From Flaviramulus sp. (GTDB taxonomy: Bacteria; Bacteroidota; Bacteroidia; Flavobacteriales; Flavobacteriaceae): DNA of 39,510 bases. Within the stretch, counting starts at the first letter, position 1, and each line of letters starts with the position of its first letter. The DNA is taken from NCBI RefSeq assembly GCF_013001275.1, contig NZ_JABDMV010000075.1, positions 1 through 39,510 of the forward strand, in the 5' to 3' direction. The translations under genes were made by a program, and so were the position numbers. A model generated the notes under the pieces. The model ran no database searches and had not been told where the DNA came from. It saw only the letters and a list, made by a program, of their open reading frames with translations. Positions 9,125-18,164 of the stretch are shown here, in pieces.

Positions 9125-9140
9125 TTTATTTCTTATCTTA

Positions 9141-9161
9141 ATGTTTAAATCATTTAAACAT
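9141..9161. promoter_or_regulatory. 21-bp perfect inverted repeat reaching into a start codon
   Basis: Two 10-bp arms with one base between them (ATGTTTAAAT, C, ATTTAAACAT). The right arm contains the first two bases of the ATG at 9160. It may be an operator or an mRNA hairpin covering the start codon; nothing in the sequence decides which. Confidence 0.5.
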
Positions 9162-9672
9162 GAAAGCAATATCAGTATTTATTAGTGTATTTCTGTTTCT
9201 CGGAATAAATGCATTTTCACAGAACACTACAAATTTAAAGGCTATTAATATAGACATCTGGAGCAACTTTACTAAAGCATTTGAAGAATTAGATTATGAA
9301 TTATTTTCGAGCTTACATTGCGATGATTTAGTGCGAGTTAGCGGCGATTCAAAAAGTATAAAAAGTAAAGCCGTGTATATTGATGGTTATAAATCTAGGT
9401 GGACAAATCAATCTATAAAACGAACAATTTCATTTAGATTTTTGGAGCGTATTTGCAACGACAAAACAGCATCAGAACGAGGCATTTACAAATTAACGAT
9501 ATATCCTGATTCACCTAACGAAAAATCTTATTATGGGAAATTTCATGTACTATTAAAAAAGGAAAATGGAAGTTGGAAAATTTTGGTTGATTATGATTCT
9601 TCTGAAAGTAATACAATAGATGAATCTACTTTTAACGAAGCATTTGCCCTCGATGATTTTGATAAATATTAA
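9160..9672 (+). CDS. Secreted NTF2-like (DUF4440/SnoaL-type) hypothetical protein
   Basis: 170 residues with a signal peptide (MKAISVFISVFLFLGINAFSQ, cleavage near 20). The mature part resembles the nuclear transport factor 2-like fold: an opening helix around IWSNFTKAFEELDYELFSSLHCDDLVRV, and later WKILVDYDS strands as in DUF4440/SnoaL-like proteins. No catalytic set is evident. It is likely periplasmic, and the function is unknown. It follows the hydrolase gene by 35 bp but has the palindrome over its start and a terminator after it, so it may be its own unit. Confidence 0.6.
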   Translation: MKAISVFISVFLFLGINAFSQNTTNLKAINIDIWSNFTKAFEELDYELFSSLHCDDLVRVSGDSKSIKSKAVYIDGYKSRWTNQSIKRTISFRFLERICNDKTASERGIYKLTIYPDSPNEKSYYGKFHVLLKKENGSWKILVDYDSSESNTIDESTFNEAFALDDFDKY

Positions 9673-9677
9673 TATAA

Positions 9678-9704
9678 AAAAATCCAGCATTTAGCTGGAT
9701 TTTT
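9678..9704. terminator. Bidirectional terminator between NTF2-like gene and response regulator
   Basis: An 11-bp stem (AAAAATCCAGC with GCTGGATTTTT) and 5-nt loop ATTTA, with A and T runs within the stem ends. It sits between two convergent genes and serves both. Confidence 0.85.
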
Positions 9705-9723
9705 AATTTAACTTCGTCTTATT

Positions 9724-10428
9724 TTAAGTATTTACAACCAATCTAAAACCTTCGCCATGTATGTTAAGTATTTCTACTTTTGGATCCAATTTTAAGTACT
9801 TACGTAATTTTGCAATGTAAACATCCATGCTTCGAGATGTAAAATAATTATCATCACGCCATATTTTTGTAAGCGCTAATTCACGAGGCATTAAATCATT
9901 TTCATGTAACGCTAATAAACGTAATAATTCGTTTTCTTTAGGCGATAACTTCACAGCATCTCCCCCGTTATATTTTAAGAAACGTAATTTAGAATTTAAA
10001 TCGAAACCACCAATTTTGAATTCAAATTGTTTACTATCAGAAATGGTTTCTGTCGCCTTCCGCTGAATAATTGCCTTAATTTTCATTAGCAATACCTCGC
10101 TGTCAAAAGGTTTATTTAAATAATCATCTGCACCCACTTTATAACCTTTTAAAACATCTTCTTTCATCGTTTTAGCAGTTAAAAACACAATAGGTACATC
10201 TTTATTCTTTTCTCTAATTTCTTTAGCTAGCGTAAACCCATCTTTATACGGCATCATTACATCTAGTATACATAAATCAAAATCGTCTTTCTTAAATTTT
10301 TCGAAGCCCTCCATTCCATTTTTAGCATGGGTAACTTCATAATCGTTCATCATCAAATAATCTTTAAGAACGGTTCCAAAATTAGGGTCATCTTCTACTA
10401 ATAAAATTCTTTTCTTATACTCTTCCAT
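9724..10428 (-). CDS. rprY: OmpR-family response regulator (RprY-like)
   Basis: 234 residues. The receiver domain (about 5-120) has the acidic pocket VEDD (11-14), phospho-acceptor Asp56 in LCILDVMMP, Thr84 in VFLTAKT and Lys106 in DDYLNKPF. The C-terminal winged-helix DNA-binding domain (about 135-232) has the LSPKENELLRLL and SRSMDVYIAKLRKYL segments. It lies 2 bp downstream of the histidine kinase gene, so they form a cognate pair. The pair resembles RprX/RprY of Bacteroidota, where RprY controls stress and transport genes; the symbol is given by similarity and its regulon here is unknown. Confidence 0.85.
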   Translation of the reverse strand: MEEYKKRILLVEDDPNFGTVLKDYLMMNDYEVTHAKNGMEGFEKFKKDDFDLCILDVMMPYKDGFTLAKEIREKNKDVPIVFLTAKTMKEDVLKGYKVGADDYLNKPFDSEVLLMKIKAIIQRKATETISDSKQFEFKIGGFDLNSKLRFLKYNGGDAVKLSPKENELLRLLALHENDLMPRELALTKIWRDDNYFTSRSMDVYIAKLRKYLKLDPKVEILNIHGEGFRLVVNT

Positions 10429-10430
10429 AG

Positions 10431-12002
10431 TTACGATATTAGTGGGAGTTTTACAATAAACGTACTCCCTTTGTCTTTTTCACTTTCAACTGATACATGA
10501 CCTTGATGGTCTTCTACCATTCTCTTAACATAGGCCAATCCTAAACCATGACCTTTTACGTTATGAATATTTCCAGTGTGCTCTCTATAAAATTTTTCGA
10601 ACACTTTTTTAGCAGCAGCTTTACTCATGCCACTGCCATAATCTTTTATTTTTAATAAAATACTGTTTCCAACATTTTCTGTATATACTTCAATTTTTGG
10701 TGCATCTGGGGAATACTTAATGGCATTATCCAGAATATTTACAATTACATTGGTAAAGTGAGTTTCATTAGCTAAAACCGACGATTTATCAGCTTCTAAA
10801 AATGTTTTTATATACCCTTTTCTGTCTTCAACTATCAACTCAACATGAGTTATAGCATCTTCTATTAAGTCGTGCAATTTAACTCTATCCTTACTTATAT
10901 TTAATTCATTTTTTTCTAATTTGGATATTCTTAATACATTCTCTACTTGAGCGTGCATTCTTTTATTTTCTTCTTTTATCATAGTAAGATAACGCAAAAC
11001 TTTATCTTTTTCATCAATTACCTTTGGATTTCTAATGGCATCTAAAGCAAGATTAATTGTTGCTATTGGTGTTTTAAACTCATGCGTCATATTGTTTATA
11101 AAATCACTTTTTATTTCAGAAATTTTACGTTGTTTTACTAGCTGAAATAATGCACTTGCATAAGCAAGTATAATAATGGACGTGAAAATTACAGACAGTA
11201 AAATCATTCCTAAATTAGATGATAAAATAAACTTTTTATCATCTGGGAAATTCACGAGGAGCTTATATAAGCTCCGGTTATTTTCGTCATAAAAAATTGG
11301 CACTCCAAATGTTGAACTTTCAATATTTTCAAAATTCTCGCTACGCACTTTAGTAGCTAAATCACTGCTATAAATGGCAAACTCAAAATCGATAGTGATG
11401 CCATATTTTTTTAATTTCTCTGACAACAACTCTCTTATTTGCTTTTCAGAAACACGTTTGTAAATAGGTTTTATTTTAAAAACCTCTTTAAAATTTTTCT
11501 TGAAATTTAATTTTTGTGCTTCATCAATGGTACCACTTCGAATGATATTGGAAATAGGACTTTTTAAATCTATATCAGTCGATCCAAGATCACTATAAAT
11601 TTCTGTGCTAGAATTTCCTATAATATTTGTTATATCAAGACTATCTAAACCAATGTCAAAGAGCGAAGAAGATAACTTATAGTTTTCTTCTAAAACATTA
11701 CTTTTATAAATGAGCGTTTCTTTGGTGCTATTATTTTTTCGATAAATTAGCAACTGAGAAACAGCATCTTCATCAAGTTTTTTCTCTTTATCTAGACTTA
11801 AATACTCAGCGAAATATGCTTCAAACTCATTTTCTTCAATAGTATTGGACACGTTATTTAATACCGTAACCACATTAGATTTAAAACGAGCCTTTTCATT
11901 ATTTACTGAATCGTTTATGTAATAAGCTTGAATAGAGATAATACCAACAAGTGATAAACTCATTAATATTATAAGTACGATGAATATTCTTTTGCTCATC
12001 AT
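10431..12002 (-). CDS. rprX: Membrane sensor histidine kinase (RprX-like)
   Basis: 523 residues. Membrane segments at about 7-28 and 264-285 enclose a periplasmic sensor region of about 235 residues without a recognisable domain. The cytoplasmic part has the H box NNMTHEFKTPIATI (His307), N box NILDNAIKYSP, and G boxes DYGSGMS and GHGLGLAYVKRMV, all intact. Two adjacent ATGs (12000-12002 and 11997-11999) are both possible starts. The gene begins 68 bp after coaE. That gap holds repeated TTAACATTT half-sites and a TAATTTTG box almost touching the ATG, so the pair may be transcribed separately and self-regulated. Confidence 0.88.
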   Translation of the reverse strand: MMSKRIFIVLIILMSLSLVGIISIQAYYINDSVNNEKARFKSNVVTVLNNVSNTIEENEFEAYFAEYLSLDKEKKLDEDAVSQLLIYRKNNSTKETLIYKSNVLEENYKLSSSLFDIGLDSLDITNIIGNSSTEIYSDLGSTDIDLKSPISNIIRSGTIDEAQKLNFKKNFKEVFKIKPIYKRVSEKQIRELLSEKLKKYGITIDFEFAIYSSDLATKVRSENFENIESSTFGVPIFYDENNRSLYKLLVNFPDDKKFILSSNLGMILLSVIFTSIIILAYASALFQLVKQRKISEIKSDFINNMTHEFKTPIATINLALDAIRNPKVIDEKDKVLRYLTMIKEENKRMHAQVENVLRISKLEKNELNISKDRVKLHDLIEDAITHVELIVEDRKGYIKTFLEADKSSVLANETHFTNVIVNILDNAIKYSPDAPKIEVYTENVGNSILLKIKDYGSGMSKAAAKKVFEKFYREHTGNIHNVKGHGLGLAYVKRMVEDHQGHVSVESEKDKGSTFIVKLPLIS

Positions 12003-12008
12003 TCAAAA

Positions 12009-12066
12009 TTAACATTTTAACATTTAGGAGTCCTACCTTTTAACCTTACATTAACAAAAATGTTAA
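12009..12066. repeat. Three TTAACATTT half-sites upstream of the histidine kinase
   Basis: TTAACATTT occurs at 12009-12017 and 12017-12025 in tandem (8-bp period) and inverted as AAATGTTAA at 12058-12066. TTAACA (12051-12056) and TGTTAA (12061-12066) also form a 6-bp hairpin just past the coaE stop. OmpR-type regulators bind direct repeats, so this could be an autoregulatory site or only AT-rich repetition. Confidence 0.4.
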
Positions 12067-12069
12067 AAT

Positions 12070-12663
12070 TTATTTATGAGAAAGTTTTTTAAGTAGTTGT
12101 TTATGTATCCTATTTACTTGATTGTGAGTGCTTTTTAGGGAGGTATTTTTAATCACAAAGTCTGATTTTTTTATCTTATTTTCATCAGGCCATTGATTAT
12201 TCATAATAGCCTCAATCTTCTCCCGTGTTGTATTATCTCGTGCTAATAATCGCTCGATTCTTAATGTTTTTGGCGCCGTAACCGTGACTATATAATCACA
12301 ATATTTATCCCCTCCATTTTCAAATAAAATAGCAACTTCTTTAATAACGTATGGAGCTTCTTGCTTTAAAACCCATTTTTCAAAATGTTTTGTAACTTTT
12401 GGATGAATTATAGCATTCATTTTTTCTAAATACGTTGCATCATTAAATATTATATTAGCAATCAATGACTTATTTAACTTATTATTTATATATGCTTTAT
12501 CACCAAATAATTGAATAAGTTTTCGCTTAATTATTTTAGATTTTTGCATCAGTTTTTTAGCTTCATCATCAGCTATATAAACGGGTATACCCAAATGCTT
12601 AAATTGCTTTGCTACGGTGGTTTTACCACTCCCTATGCCACCTGTAAGTCCTACAATAATCAT
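12070..12663 (-). CDS. coaE: Dephospho-CoA kinase
   Basis: 197 residues, the normal length. CoaE phosphorylates the 3'-OH of the dephospho-CoA ribose with ATP, the last step of coenzyme A synthesis, in the cytoplasm. The P-loop is GGIGSGKT (8-15), followed by VYIADDEAKKLM with the substrate-site Asp residues, NAIIHPKV, and the LARDNTTREKIEAIMNNQW segment typical of the family. Its ATG overlaps the TGA of the YbbR-like gene by 4 bp. CoaBC, another CoA enzyme, is encoded elsewhere in this window. Confidence 0.93.
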   Translation of the reverse strand: MIIVGLTGGIGSGKTTVAKQFKHLGIPVYIADDEAKKLMQKSKIIKRKLIQLFGDKAYINNKLNKSLIANIIFNDATYLEKMNAIIHPKVTKHFEKWVLKQEAPYVIKEVAILFENGGDKYCDYIVTVTAPKTLRIERLLARDNTTREKIEAIMNNQWPDENKIKKSDFVIKNTSLKSTHNQVNRIHKQLLKKLSHK

Positions 12664-13619
12664 TTTGTAATTATAAATTCAATCCGTTTTTGACTAATTT
12701 TAGCGTTTTTTACCCGCTCTGGAATTTTAGCAAACTCAGGAATTAATATCGTTTGATTGTTATTGATCTTATCAAAATCACAAATTACTTCAAAATCTTT
12801 AGCTGTTATAATCTTATAATCGCTTAAACTAACATAATACGAAACTGTTACCTTTTTCGGAAAATATTTAATTGTCCGTTCTTTTGGCGCATTTATAATT
12901 GTTATTGGTATTTTTAGAGTACCTTCTGTAAATTTTTCAACTTCAGCTTTTAAAATAACATCATTATTTGAGAAATTTAAATTACTTTGATTTTTGGGTA
13001 ATTTTAATTTAGCGATTTCCTCTAAATTAAGTCTTATATCATTAAGAGTTATTTCTTCGGTTGCTAAAAAATCAATTTTTGAAACTTCAGACTTAGGACC
13101 TACAATAACGATTGAATCTGGATCAGATACAATTTCACTGGAATTGTTATAACCAGGGCTGAAATTTAAATTGGCATTAATAGTTACAGGCACCTTTTTT
13201 ATTGCGTTTACGCCAAATCTAAAAGTTAAAGTGTCTGGCGAAATATTAAGAATTTCAACTTGCTTATCAAACTGCGTATTATTTAAAAAAGCCTTAGATT
13301 TATTCCAAACAAACGCGCCCTCCCGTTTGTAAACATCCTTATCAAAATCAATTTTAACTACTGGTTTTGACAAATAATAATTTAACCATTTAAACCCATG
13401 CGTTTTTAGGGTAATATATAATTTTAAAGAGTCATTTAAAATTATATTTTCTTGGGGTACATTTAACTTTTCAACTTCAAAAGTTAAAGTATTTGTATAT
13501 TCTTTCGATAATTTAGTAAACAACAATATGACAAATGCAGATATTAAAAACAAAAGAAACACATTGATGCGTTTGTTTTTAATCGACGATAGAATTTTAG
13601 ATTTGAGTTTTTTTATCAT
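12660..13619 (-). CDS. YbbR-like domain protein
   Basis: 319 residues with a cytoplasmic N-terminus, one membrane helix at about 19-37 (RINVFLLFLISAFVILLF), then an extracytoplasmic region made of YbbR-type beta repeats (for example VTINANLNFSPGY ... DSIVIVGPKSEVSKI near 145-180 and a second near 230-300). In Firmicutes the YbbR protein CdaR regulates the diadenylate cyclase CdaA; whether that applies here is unknown because no cyclase gene is in the window. It overlaps both neighbours by 4 bp (ATGA), giving a glycosyltransferase, YbbR, CoaE operon. Confidence 0.8.
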   Translation of the reverse strand: MIKKLKSKILSSIKNKRINVFLLFLISAFVILLFTKLSKEYTNTLTFEVEKLNVPQENIILNDSLKLYITLKTHGFKWLNYYLSKPVVKIDFDKDVYKREGAFVWNKSKAFLNNTQFDKQVEILNISPDTLTFRFGVNAIKKVPVTINANLNFSPGYNNSSEIVSDPDSIVIVGPKSEVSKIDFLATEEITLNDIRLNLEEIAKLKLPKNQSNLNFSNNDVILKAEVEKFTEGTLKIPITIINAPKERTIKYFPKKVTVSYYVSLSDYKIITAKDFEVICDFDKINNNQTILIPEFAKIPERVKNAKISQKRIEFIITK

Positions 13620-14623
13620 TTTAAATTAAAAAATAGCTGTGGGAAATAGGTTTCTGGTTCTTTGTTCAAAATCGAAACAATAAAAGTAGATTTTAAAAAC
13701 CCTAGGCCATATCCGAAATATTGCACAATAATAGCTATTAACGAAAGTACAGATACAATTAGGTTTTTTGTTGAAAAAAAGGCAACAATAAAAGCTATTA
13801 TAAAATACGAAATATAAATAATTAAGAGCCCTTTAAAATTTAAAAAATAAAAAACAATAGCAACTATTAGCCCTAAACAAAAAATTGTAGGAAACCAATA
13901 AGTGATTTTTTTAGTTGAAGGATGCCATTTATTTAAAATGGGACGCACTAAACCAAATTTATTTACTTGAATATAAAATTTTTGCCATGAAACGCGCCGT
14001 TTATGGTATACAAATGCTTCCGGAATTAATTTTGTTTTAAAGCCTAAATTCCATAAACGAATTGATAAATCTGGATCTTCGCCTGGGTGAATTCTACCAA
14101 AGCCTTTTGATGCCTCAAAAGCCATCTTGGAAATTCCCATATTGAAACTTCTGGGCTGAAATTTAATTGTGCTTTTTTTATTACCTCGAATACCGCCAGT
14201 TGTAATAAATGATGTCATTGAAAAATTTACAGCTTTTTGAAGATTTGTAAACGATTTGTGTGCTTTATCAGGACCACCAAAACAATCAACAAAAGAAATT
14301 TTTAGGCTGTCTTCAACGATATCTAAATAGTTTTTTGGTAAAATACAATCACTATCTAAAATAATAAAATAGTTACCTTTTGCATTTTGCATTCCAAAAT
14401 TTCTAGAATCTCCTGGTCCAGTATTTTTTTTAGAAAAATACGATATGTTGAGTTTATCTTTATAATTATTAATTATTGTTTTAGACGGTATAGTCGAACC
14501 ATCTTCAACAATCACAATTTCAAAAGGTTTTGCTGTTTCCAAAGCAACAAAACTTTGTAAAAGCTCATAAATTTCGTTCGGACGATTAAAAACAGGAATT
14601 ATAAAAGAAAACTGTAATTTCAT
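13616..14623 (-). CDS. Membrane-anchored family 2 glycosyltransferase
   Basis: 335 residues. The GT-A domain shows FSFIIPVFNRPNEI, IVIVEDGST, PGDSRNFGMQNAKG and the metal-binding LDSDC motif (about 93-97), then PGEDPDLSIRLWNLG. Two or three hydrophobic helices lie near the C-terminus (about 240-315). It probably transfers sugars to a lipid or surface glycan at the inner membrane; the donor is unknown. It starts the glycosyltransferase, YbbR, coaE operon. The fabI terminator lies just upstream. Confidence 0.88.
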   Translation of the reverse strand: MKLQFSFIIPVFNRPNEIYELLQSFVALETAKPFEIVIVEDGSTIPSKTIINNYKDKLNISYFSKKNTGPGDSRNFGMQNAKGNYFIILDSDCILPKNYLDIVEDSLKISFVDCFGGPDKAHKSFTNLQKAVNFSMTSFITTGGIRGNKKSTIKFQPRSFNMGISKMAFEASKGFGRIHPGEDPDLSIRLWNLGFKTKLIPEAFVYHKRRVSWQKFYIQVNKFGLVRPILNKWHPSTKKITYWFPTIFCLGLIVAIVFYFLNFKGLLIIYISYFIIAFIVAFFSTKNLIVSVLSLIAIIVQYFGYGLGFLKSTFIVSILNKEPETYFPQLFFNLK

Positions 14624-14642
14624 AACACAAAAGTAACAAAAA

Positions 14643-14664
14643 AGCCATCTTTAAAAAGATGGCT
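14643..14664 (-). terminator. Terminator of fabI
   Basis: A 9-bp stem (AGCCATCTT with AAGATGGCT) and 4-nt loop; on the minus strand the stem is followed by a run of T. It lies between the fabI stop and the downstream glycosyltransferase start and separates the two units. Confidence 0.85.
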
Positions 14665-14687
14665 GATTTTCAATATTTAAAAATTTT

Positions 14688-15503
14688 TTATTCTTCGCCT
14701 ACAAATGTAGACATAACCGCATCACTAACGCCCATATTACTAAAACCGCCATCGTGAAACAGATTTTGTAATGTAACGCGTTTGGTTAAATCGCTAAATA
14801 GCGATACTGTATAATTTGCACAATCTAAAGCTGTAGCATTGCCTAATGGAGACATTTTTTCAGCATAAGCAATAAAACCATCAAACCCTTTTACACCACT
14901 TCCTGCGGTTGTAGGTGTAGGTGATTGAGAAATAGTATTTACACGAACTTTTTTATCACGACCAAAGAAATAACCAAAACTGCGAGCGATACTCTCTAAA
15001 TACGCCTTATTATCCGCCATATCATTATAGTCAGGGAACACACGTTGTGCAGCCATATAAGTTAATGCTACTATACTTCCCCACTCGTTCATGGCGTCGG
15101 ATTTGTAAAGCGTTTGCATTAATTTATGAAAAGACATTGCAGAAACATCAGTTCCTTTTTGTGTCCAATCATAATTCTGATCAGTATAATGCTTTCCTTT
15201 TCTAACGTTTATTGACATTCCAATTGAATGTAAAACAAAATCTAATTTGCCACCTAATATCTCCTGAGATTTATCAACTAAATTTTGTAAATCTTCCAAA
15301 GAAGTTGCATCAGCTGGAATAATTTCTGAACCTGTTTTTTTAGCAAGTTCATTAATTTGTCCCATTCGCATAGCAACTGGAGCGTTTGTTAAAACAAATT
15401 TTCCACCTTCTTCATGAACACGTTCTGCTGTTTTCCATGCAATGGAGTTTGAATCTAGAGCTCCAAAAATAATTCCTTTTTTTCCTTTTAATAAGTTGTA
15501 CAT
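14688..15503 (-). CDS. fabI: Enoyl-[acyl-carrier-protein] reductase
   Basis: 271 residues. FabI reduces the enoyl-ACP double bond with NAD(P)H in the last step of each fatty acid elongation cycle. The Rossmann start GKKGIIFGALDSNSIAW carries the FabI-type cofactor motif. The residues LTYMAAQRVFPDYNDMADNK keep both active-site tyrosines (ten residues apart) and the lysine seven after the second, as in E. coli FabI. SQSPTPTTAGSGVKGF is the substrate-loop region. It has its own promoter box and terminator, so it is probably transcribed alone. Confidence 0.93.
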   Translation of the reverse strand: MYNLLKGKKGIIFGALDSNSIAWKTAERVHEEGGKFVLTNAPVAMRMGQINELAKKTGSEIIPADATSLEDLQNLVDKSQEILGGKLDFVLHSIGMSINVRKGKHYTDQNYDWTQKGTDVSAMSFHKLMQTLYKSDAMNEWGSIVALTYMAAQRVFPDYNDMADNKAYLESIARSFGYFFGRDKKVRVNTISQSPTPTTAGSGVKGFDGFIAYAEKMSPLGNATALDCANYTVSLFSDLTKRVTLQNLFHDGGFSNMGVSDAVMSTFVGEE

Positions 15504-15547
15504 ACTTTTTGGTTTATATGTTGGTTTAAGTTGATATTAATTGTGCT

Positions 15548-15555
15548 CAAATATA
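15548..15555 (-). promoter_or_regulatory. -7 box for fabI
   Basis: TATATTTG on the minus strand is an exact TAnnTTTG match, 44 bp before the fabI ATG and just after the recN stop. I see no clear -33 TTTG, because that region falls in the recN coding end. Confidence 0.5.
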
Positions 15556-15559
15556 CTAA

Positions 15560-17212
15560 TTAATTGAGTAAATCTTTAGCATGAGCGATGGCAGATGACG
15601 ACATTTCTGCTCCACCTAACATTTGAGCTATTTCCACAATACGCTCGTCATAATTTAATTTCACGAGGTTTGTTTGTGTAACATCATTCACATCTTCTTT
15701 AAAAACTTTAAAATGCGAATGTCCTTTGGCAGCAATTTGTGGTAAATGGGTTATTGAAAAAACCTGCATGTTCTTACTCATTTGCAACATTATGTCAGCC
15801 ATTTTGTTAGAAATTTCACCGGATACTCCCGAATCTATTTCATCAAACATAATAGTTGGTAATTGAATGTAATTTGCCATAATGGATTTTATAGCTAACA
15901 TTATTCTTGACATTTCTCCACCTGAAGCTGCTTTTTTAAGTTCATTAAAACCACCTCCTTTATTTGCTGAAAACAAAAAGATTAATTCATCTTTTCCATT
16001 ATCAAAAAAGGTGTTATTTAATTTAACATCTATATTAAATTGTGCATTAGGCATTCCTAAATTCAATAATATAATTTCTAACTGATTTTTAAGCTCAGGA
16101 ATAACCTCCAATCGTTTTTTATGAATGGTGTCAGCTACGGTATTCAACTCAACTTCTTTTTCAGTAATGTCAAATTGTTTTTTCTCAATATTATTATCTA
16201 AATTTTCAGTAATAGATACTTTTTCTTCAAGGTTGTTTTTAATAATAATTAATTCAGAAACATCCTTTGCCACATGCTTTTGCATCAAATTATGCAAAGT
16301 TTTAAGCTTAGAATCAATTTCTGCTAGTTTATTAGGATTTGCTTCTAAAGACTCTTGCAAATCATTAACTTCACTAAAAACATCATCCATTTCAATTAAA
16401 CTACTTTGAACTCGCGTGTATAAATCTTCATATTTTGATGAAAATCCTGATAGCTTTTGAAATACATTTTTCAAAACTGTTAGGTTTGGTAAAACACCTA
16501 GTTGATCTTCGTTTAATAATTGATAAGCCTCAGTAAGTTTTTCTTGAATACCTTCAATATTGTTTAAGGTTTCATATTCTGCTTCCAAAGTTTCTAATTC
16601 TCCATCAATTAAATTCGCTTCAACTAATTCATTTAATAAAAATGTATTGTAATCCTGTTCTTTTATTGCTTCAGCCTGAAATACTTTTAGTTCTTTTAAT
16701 TCTTTTTGTAGTTTTTTATATGCTTTTAATTCGATAGAATAGTTTTCTAAATATTTAGAGTTATTAGCCAAAGCATCTATAACTTGAAACTGAAATTCAT
16801 TACTCGTAAGCTCCAAGGTTTGATGTTGTGAATGTATATCTACCAAGCGCTCACCTAGTAATTGTAAACTAGTTAAATTAACTGGAGAATCGTTCACAAA
16901 AGCTCTTGATTTTCCTGAAGGCAAAATTTCTCGACGAATGATTGTTTGCTCTTCATAATCAAAATCTTCTGTTTTAAAAAGTGCTTTTAAATTATACGTC
17001 GATATATTAAAAACAGCTTCAATAACACATTTTTTAGAACCATCTTTCAAGCTACTTAAATCGGCTCGTTTACCGAGAATTAAAGATAATCCGCCTAATA
17101 AAATAGATTTACCAGCTCCAGTTTCGCCTGTTATAATTGAAAAACCGTCATTAAAGCTTACCTGAAGGTTATCAATTAAAGCATAATTCTTTATAGATAA
17201 GGACGTTAACAA
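15560..17212 (-). CDS. recN: DNA repair ATPase RecN
   Basis: 550 residues, normal length. RecN is an SMC-like ATPase acting at double-strand breaks during recombinational repair. Walker A is GETGAGKS (29-36). Long coiled-coil arms fill about 160-370, the ABC signature is AASGGEMSRIMLAI, and Walker B is IMFDEIDSGVSG, followed by the SITHLPQIAAKGHSHF switch. The start MLTSLSIKNYALID is at a TTG codon (17210-17212); this is the standard N-terminus and no nearby ATG fits. It lies 64 bp after the PorD-like gene and is probably the last gene of the bamD operon. Confidence 0.93.
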   Translation of the reverse strand: MLTSLSIKNYALIDNLQVSFNDGFSIITGETGAGKSILLGGLSLILGKRADLSSLKDGSKKCVIEAVFNISTYNLKALFKTEDFDYEEQTIIRREILPSGKSRAFVNDSPVNLTSLQLLGERLVDIHSQHQTLELTSNEFQFQVIDALANNSKYLENYSIELKAYKKLQKELKELKVFQAEAIKEQDYNTFLLNELVEANLIDGELETLEAEYETLNNIEGIQEKLTEAYQLLNEDQLGVLPNLTVLKNVFQKLSGFSSKYEDLYTRVQSSLIEMDDVFSEVNDLQESLEANPNKLAEIDSKLKTLHNLMQKHVAKDVSELIIIKNNLEEKVSITENLDNNIEKKQFDITEKEVELNTVADTIHKKRLEVIPELKNQLEIILLNLGMPNAQFNIDVKLNNTFFDNGKDELIFLFSANKGGGFNELKKAASGGEMSRIMLAIKSIMANYIQLPTIMFDEIDSGVSGEISNKMADIMLQMSKNMQVFSITHLPQIAAKGHSHFKVFKEDVNDVTQTNLVKLNYDERIVEIAQMLGGAEMSSSAIAHAKDLLN

Positions 17213-17276
17213 GGCTTTTAAATATTTTTAATATTTGAAAAATAAATATAAGGATTGTGTTTTAAAAAAAGATGTT

Positions 17277-18164
17277 TTAAAACTTTATATTTTGCCATTT
17301 ACTACTGTGCATCGGAGCCACTTTTTGAAGCGTTTCTTTTACACTTGCTACATTCACATTTGGTCCGTCTGAGAAAATTTGTTCAATTTCGTCTGCCTTG
17401 GCATCAAAAAATGTTCGAAGTAAAAACGAATTAGGTCTCCGACTATTCATGGTTTTAAACGAATCTAATGACGATGCAATTTCATTTTTTCCGCTTTTAA
17501 CATTATCGCTCATAACATCCAATCCGTTTAGATGATAGTTGAGCATTACCGATCTGTATTCTTTAAAAGTTGGCGATAATAAATTATCAATAAGCGCAAA
17601 TCTACTTTGCAATCCATCTTCCAACTTCCACCCTTTAAAATTACCTTGTTGTGAGTAATTAACTATAGTCTGAGCTTGTTTGTAGTATTCGTCACCTCCT
17701 TTTTCTGAAAAAGAATCAGCATCCAAAGCCAACACCATATATACATGAAAAGCTAAAACTGAAACCAAATTAGATTCAAACTGTGTTGGATTAAAAATTA
17801 AATTTTGAAATTCTAAATACCTAAAATTAAAATCCTTATCGTTAAAATTATAAATTGGAGTACTGTATGACGACCCATAAACTGGGCGCGATGATTGAAC
17901 TTGTATTGATGCTTCAAACGATTCTCCGCTGTAATTTAACACATTAATTACCATGCTACAATCAATGCGCTCTTGAGATTTAAATGTTTTATTCGTCCAC
18001 TTCGTATTATTTACAAACTCGGTAAGCTGTTTTTCTAAAGTTTTGAAAATGGGAAAATTTTCATTTCCTGTTTGTTGTGCATTAACCACGACATTACAAT
18101 TCAATTCTTGTGCAAACCCATTAATAGTAATGCAAAATAAAAGTCCGATTAATATATTACGCAT
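17277..18164 (-). CDS. DUF4835 family protein, PorD-like, periplasmic
   Basis: About 295 residues with a signal peptide ([19 protein letters not shown]). The conserved DUF4835 pattern is visible: LNCNVVVNAQQTG near the N-terminus, FKSQERIDCSMVINV, and the YSTPIYNFNDKDFNFRY segment. The family is restricted to Bacteroidota, and some databases call it type IX secretion protein PorD; I rate that role as probable, not proven. A TTG at 18165-18167 extends the frame by one codon, but the ATG at 18164 is the better start. It overlaps coaBC by 8 bp. Confidence 0.8.
   Translation of the reverse strand: MRNILIGLLFCITINGFAQELNCNVVVNAQQTGNENFPIFKTLEKQLTEFVNNTKWTNKTFKSQERIDCSMVINVLNYSGESFEASIQVQSSRPVYGSSYSTPIYNFNDKDFNFRYLEFQNLIFNPTQFESNLVSVLAFHVYMVLALDADSFSEKGGDEYYKQAQTIVNYSQQGNFKGWKLEDGLQSRFALIDNLLSPTFKEYRSVMLNYHLNGLDVMSDNVKSGKNEIASSLDSFKTMNSRRPNSFLLRTFFDAKADEIEQIFSDGPNVNVASVKETLQKVAPMHSSKWQNIKF

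Noticed and set aside
12004-12011. TAATTTTG as the main promoter of the histidine kinase gene
   Set aside because: It is one base from the ATG and has no -33 element, so it may be chance in AT-rich DNA; kept only as context for the repeat cluster.
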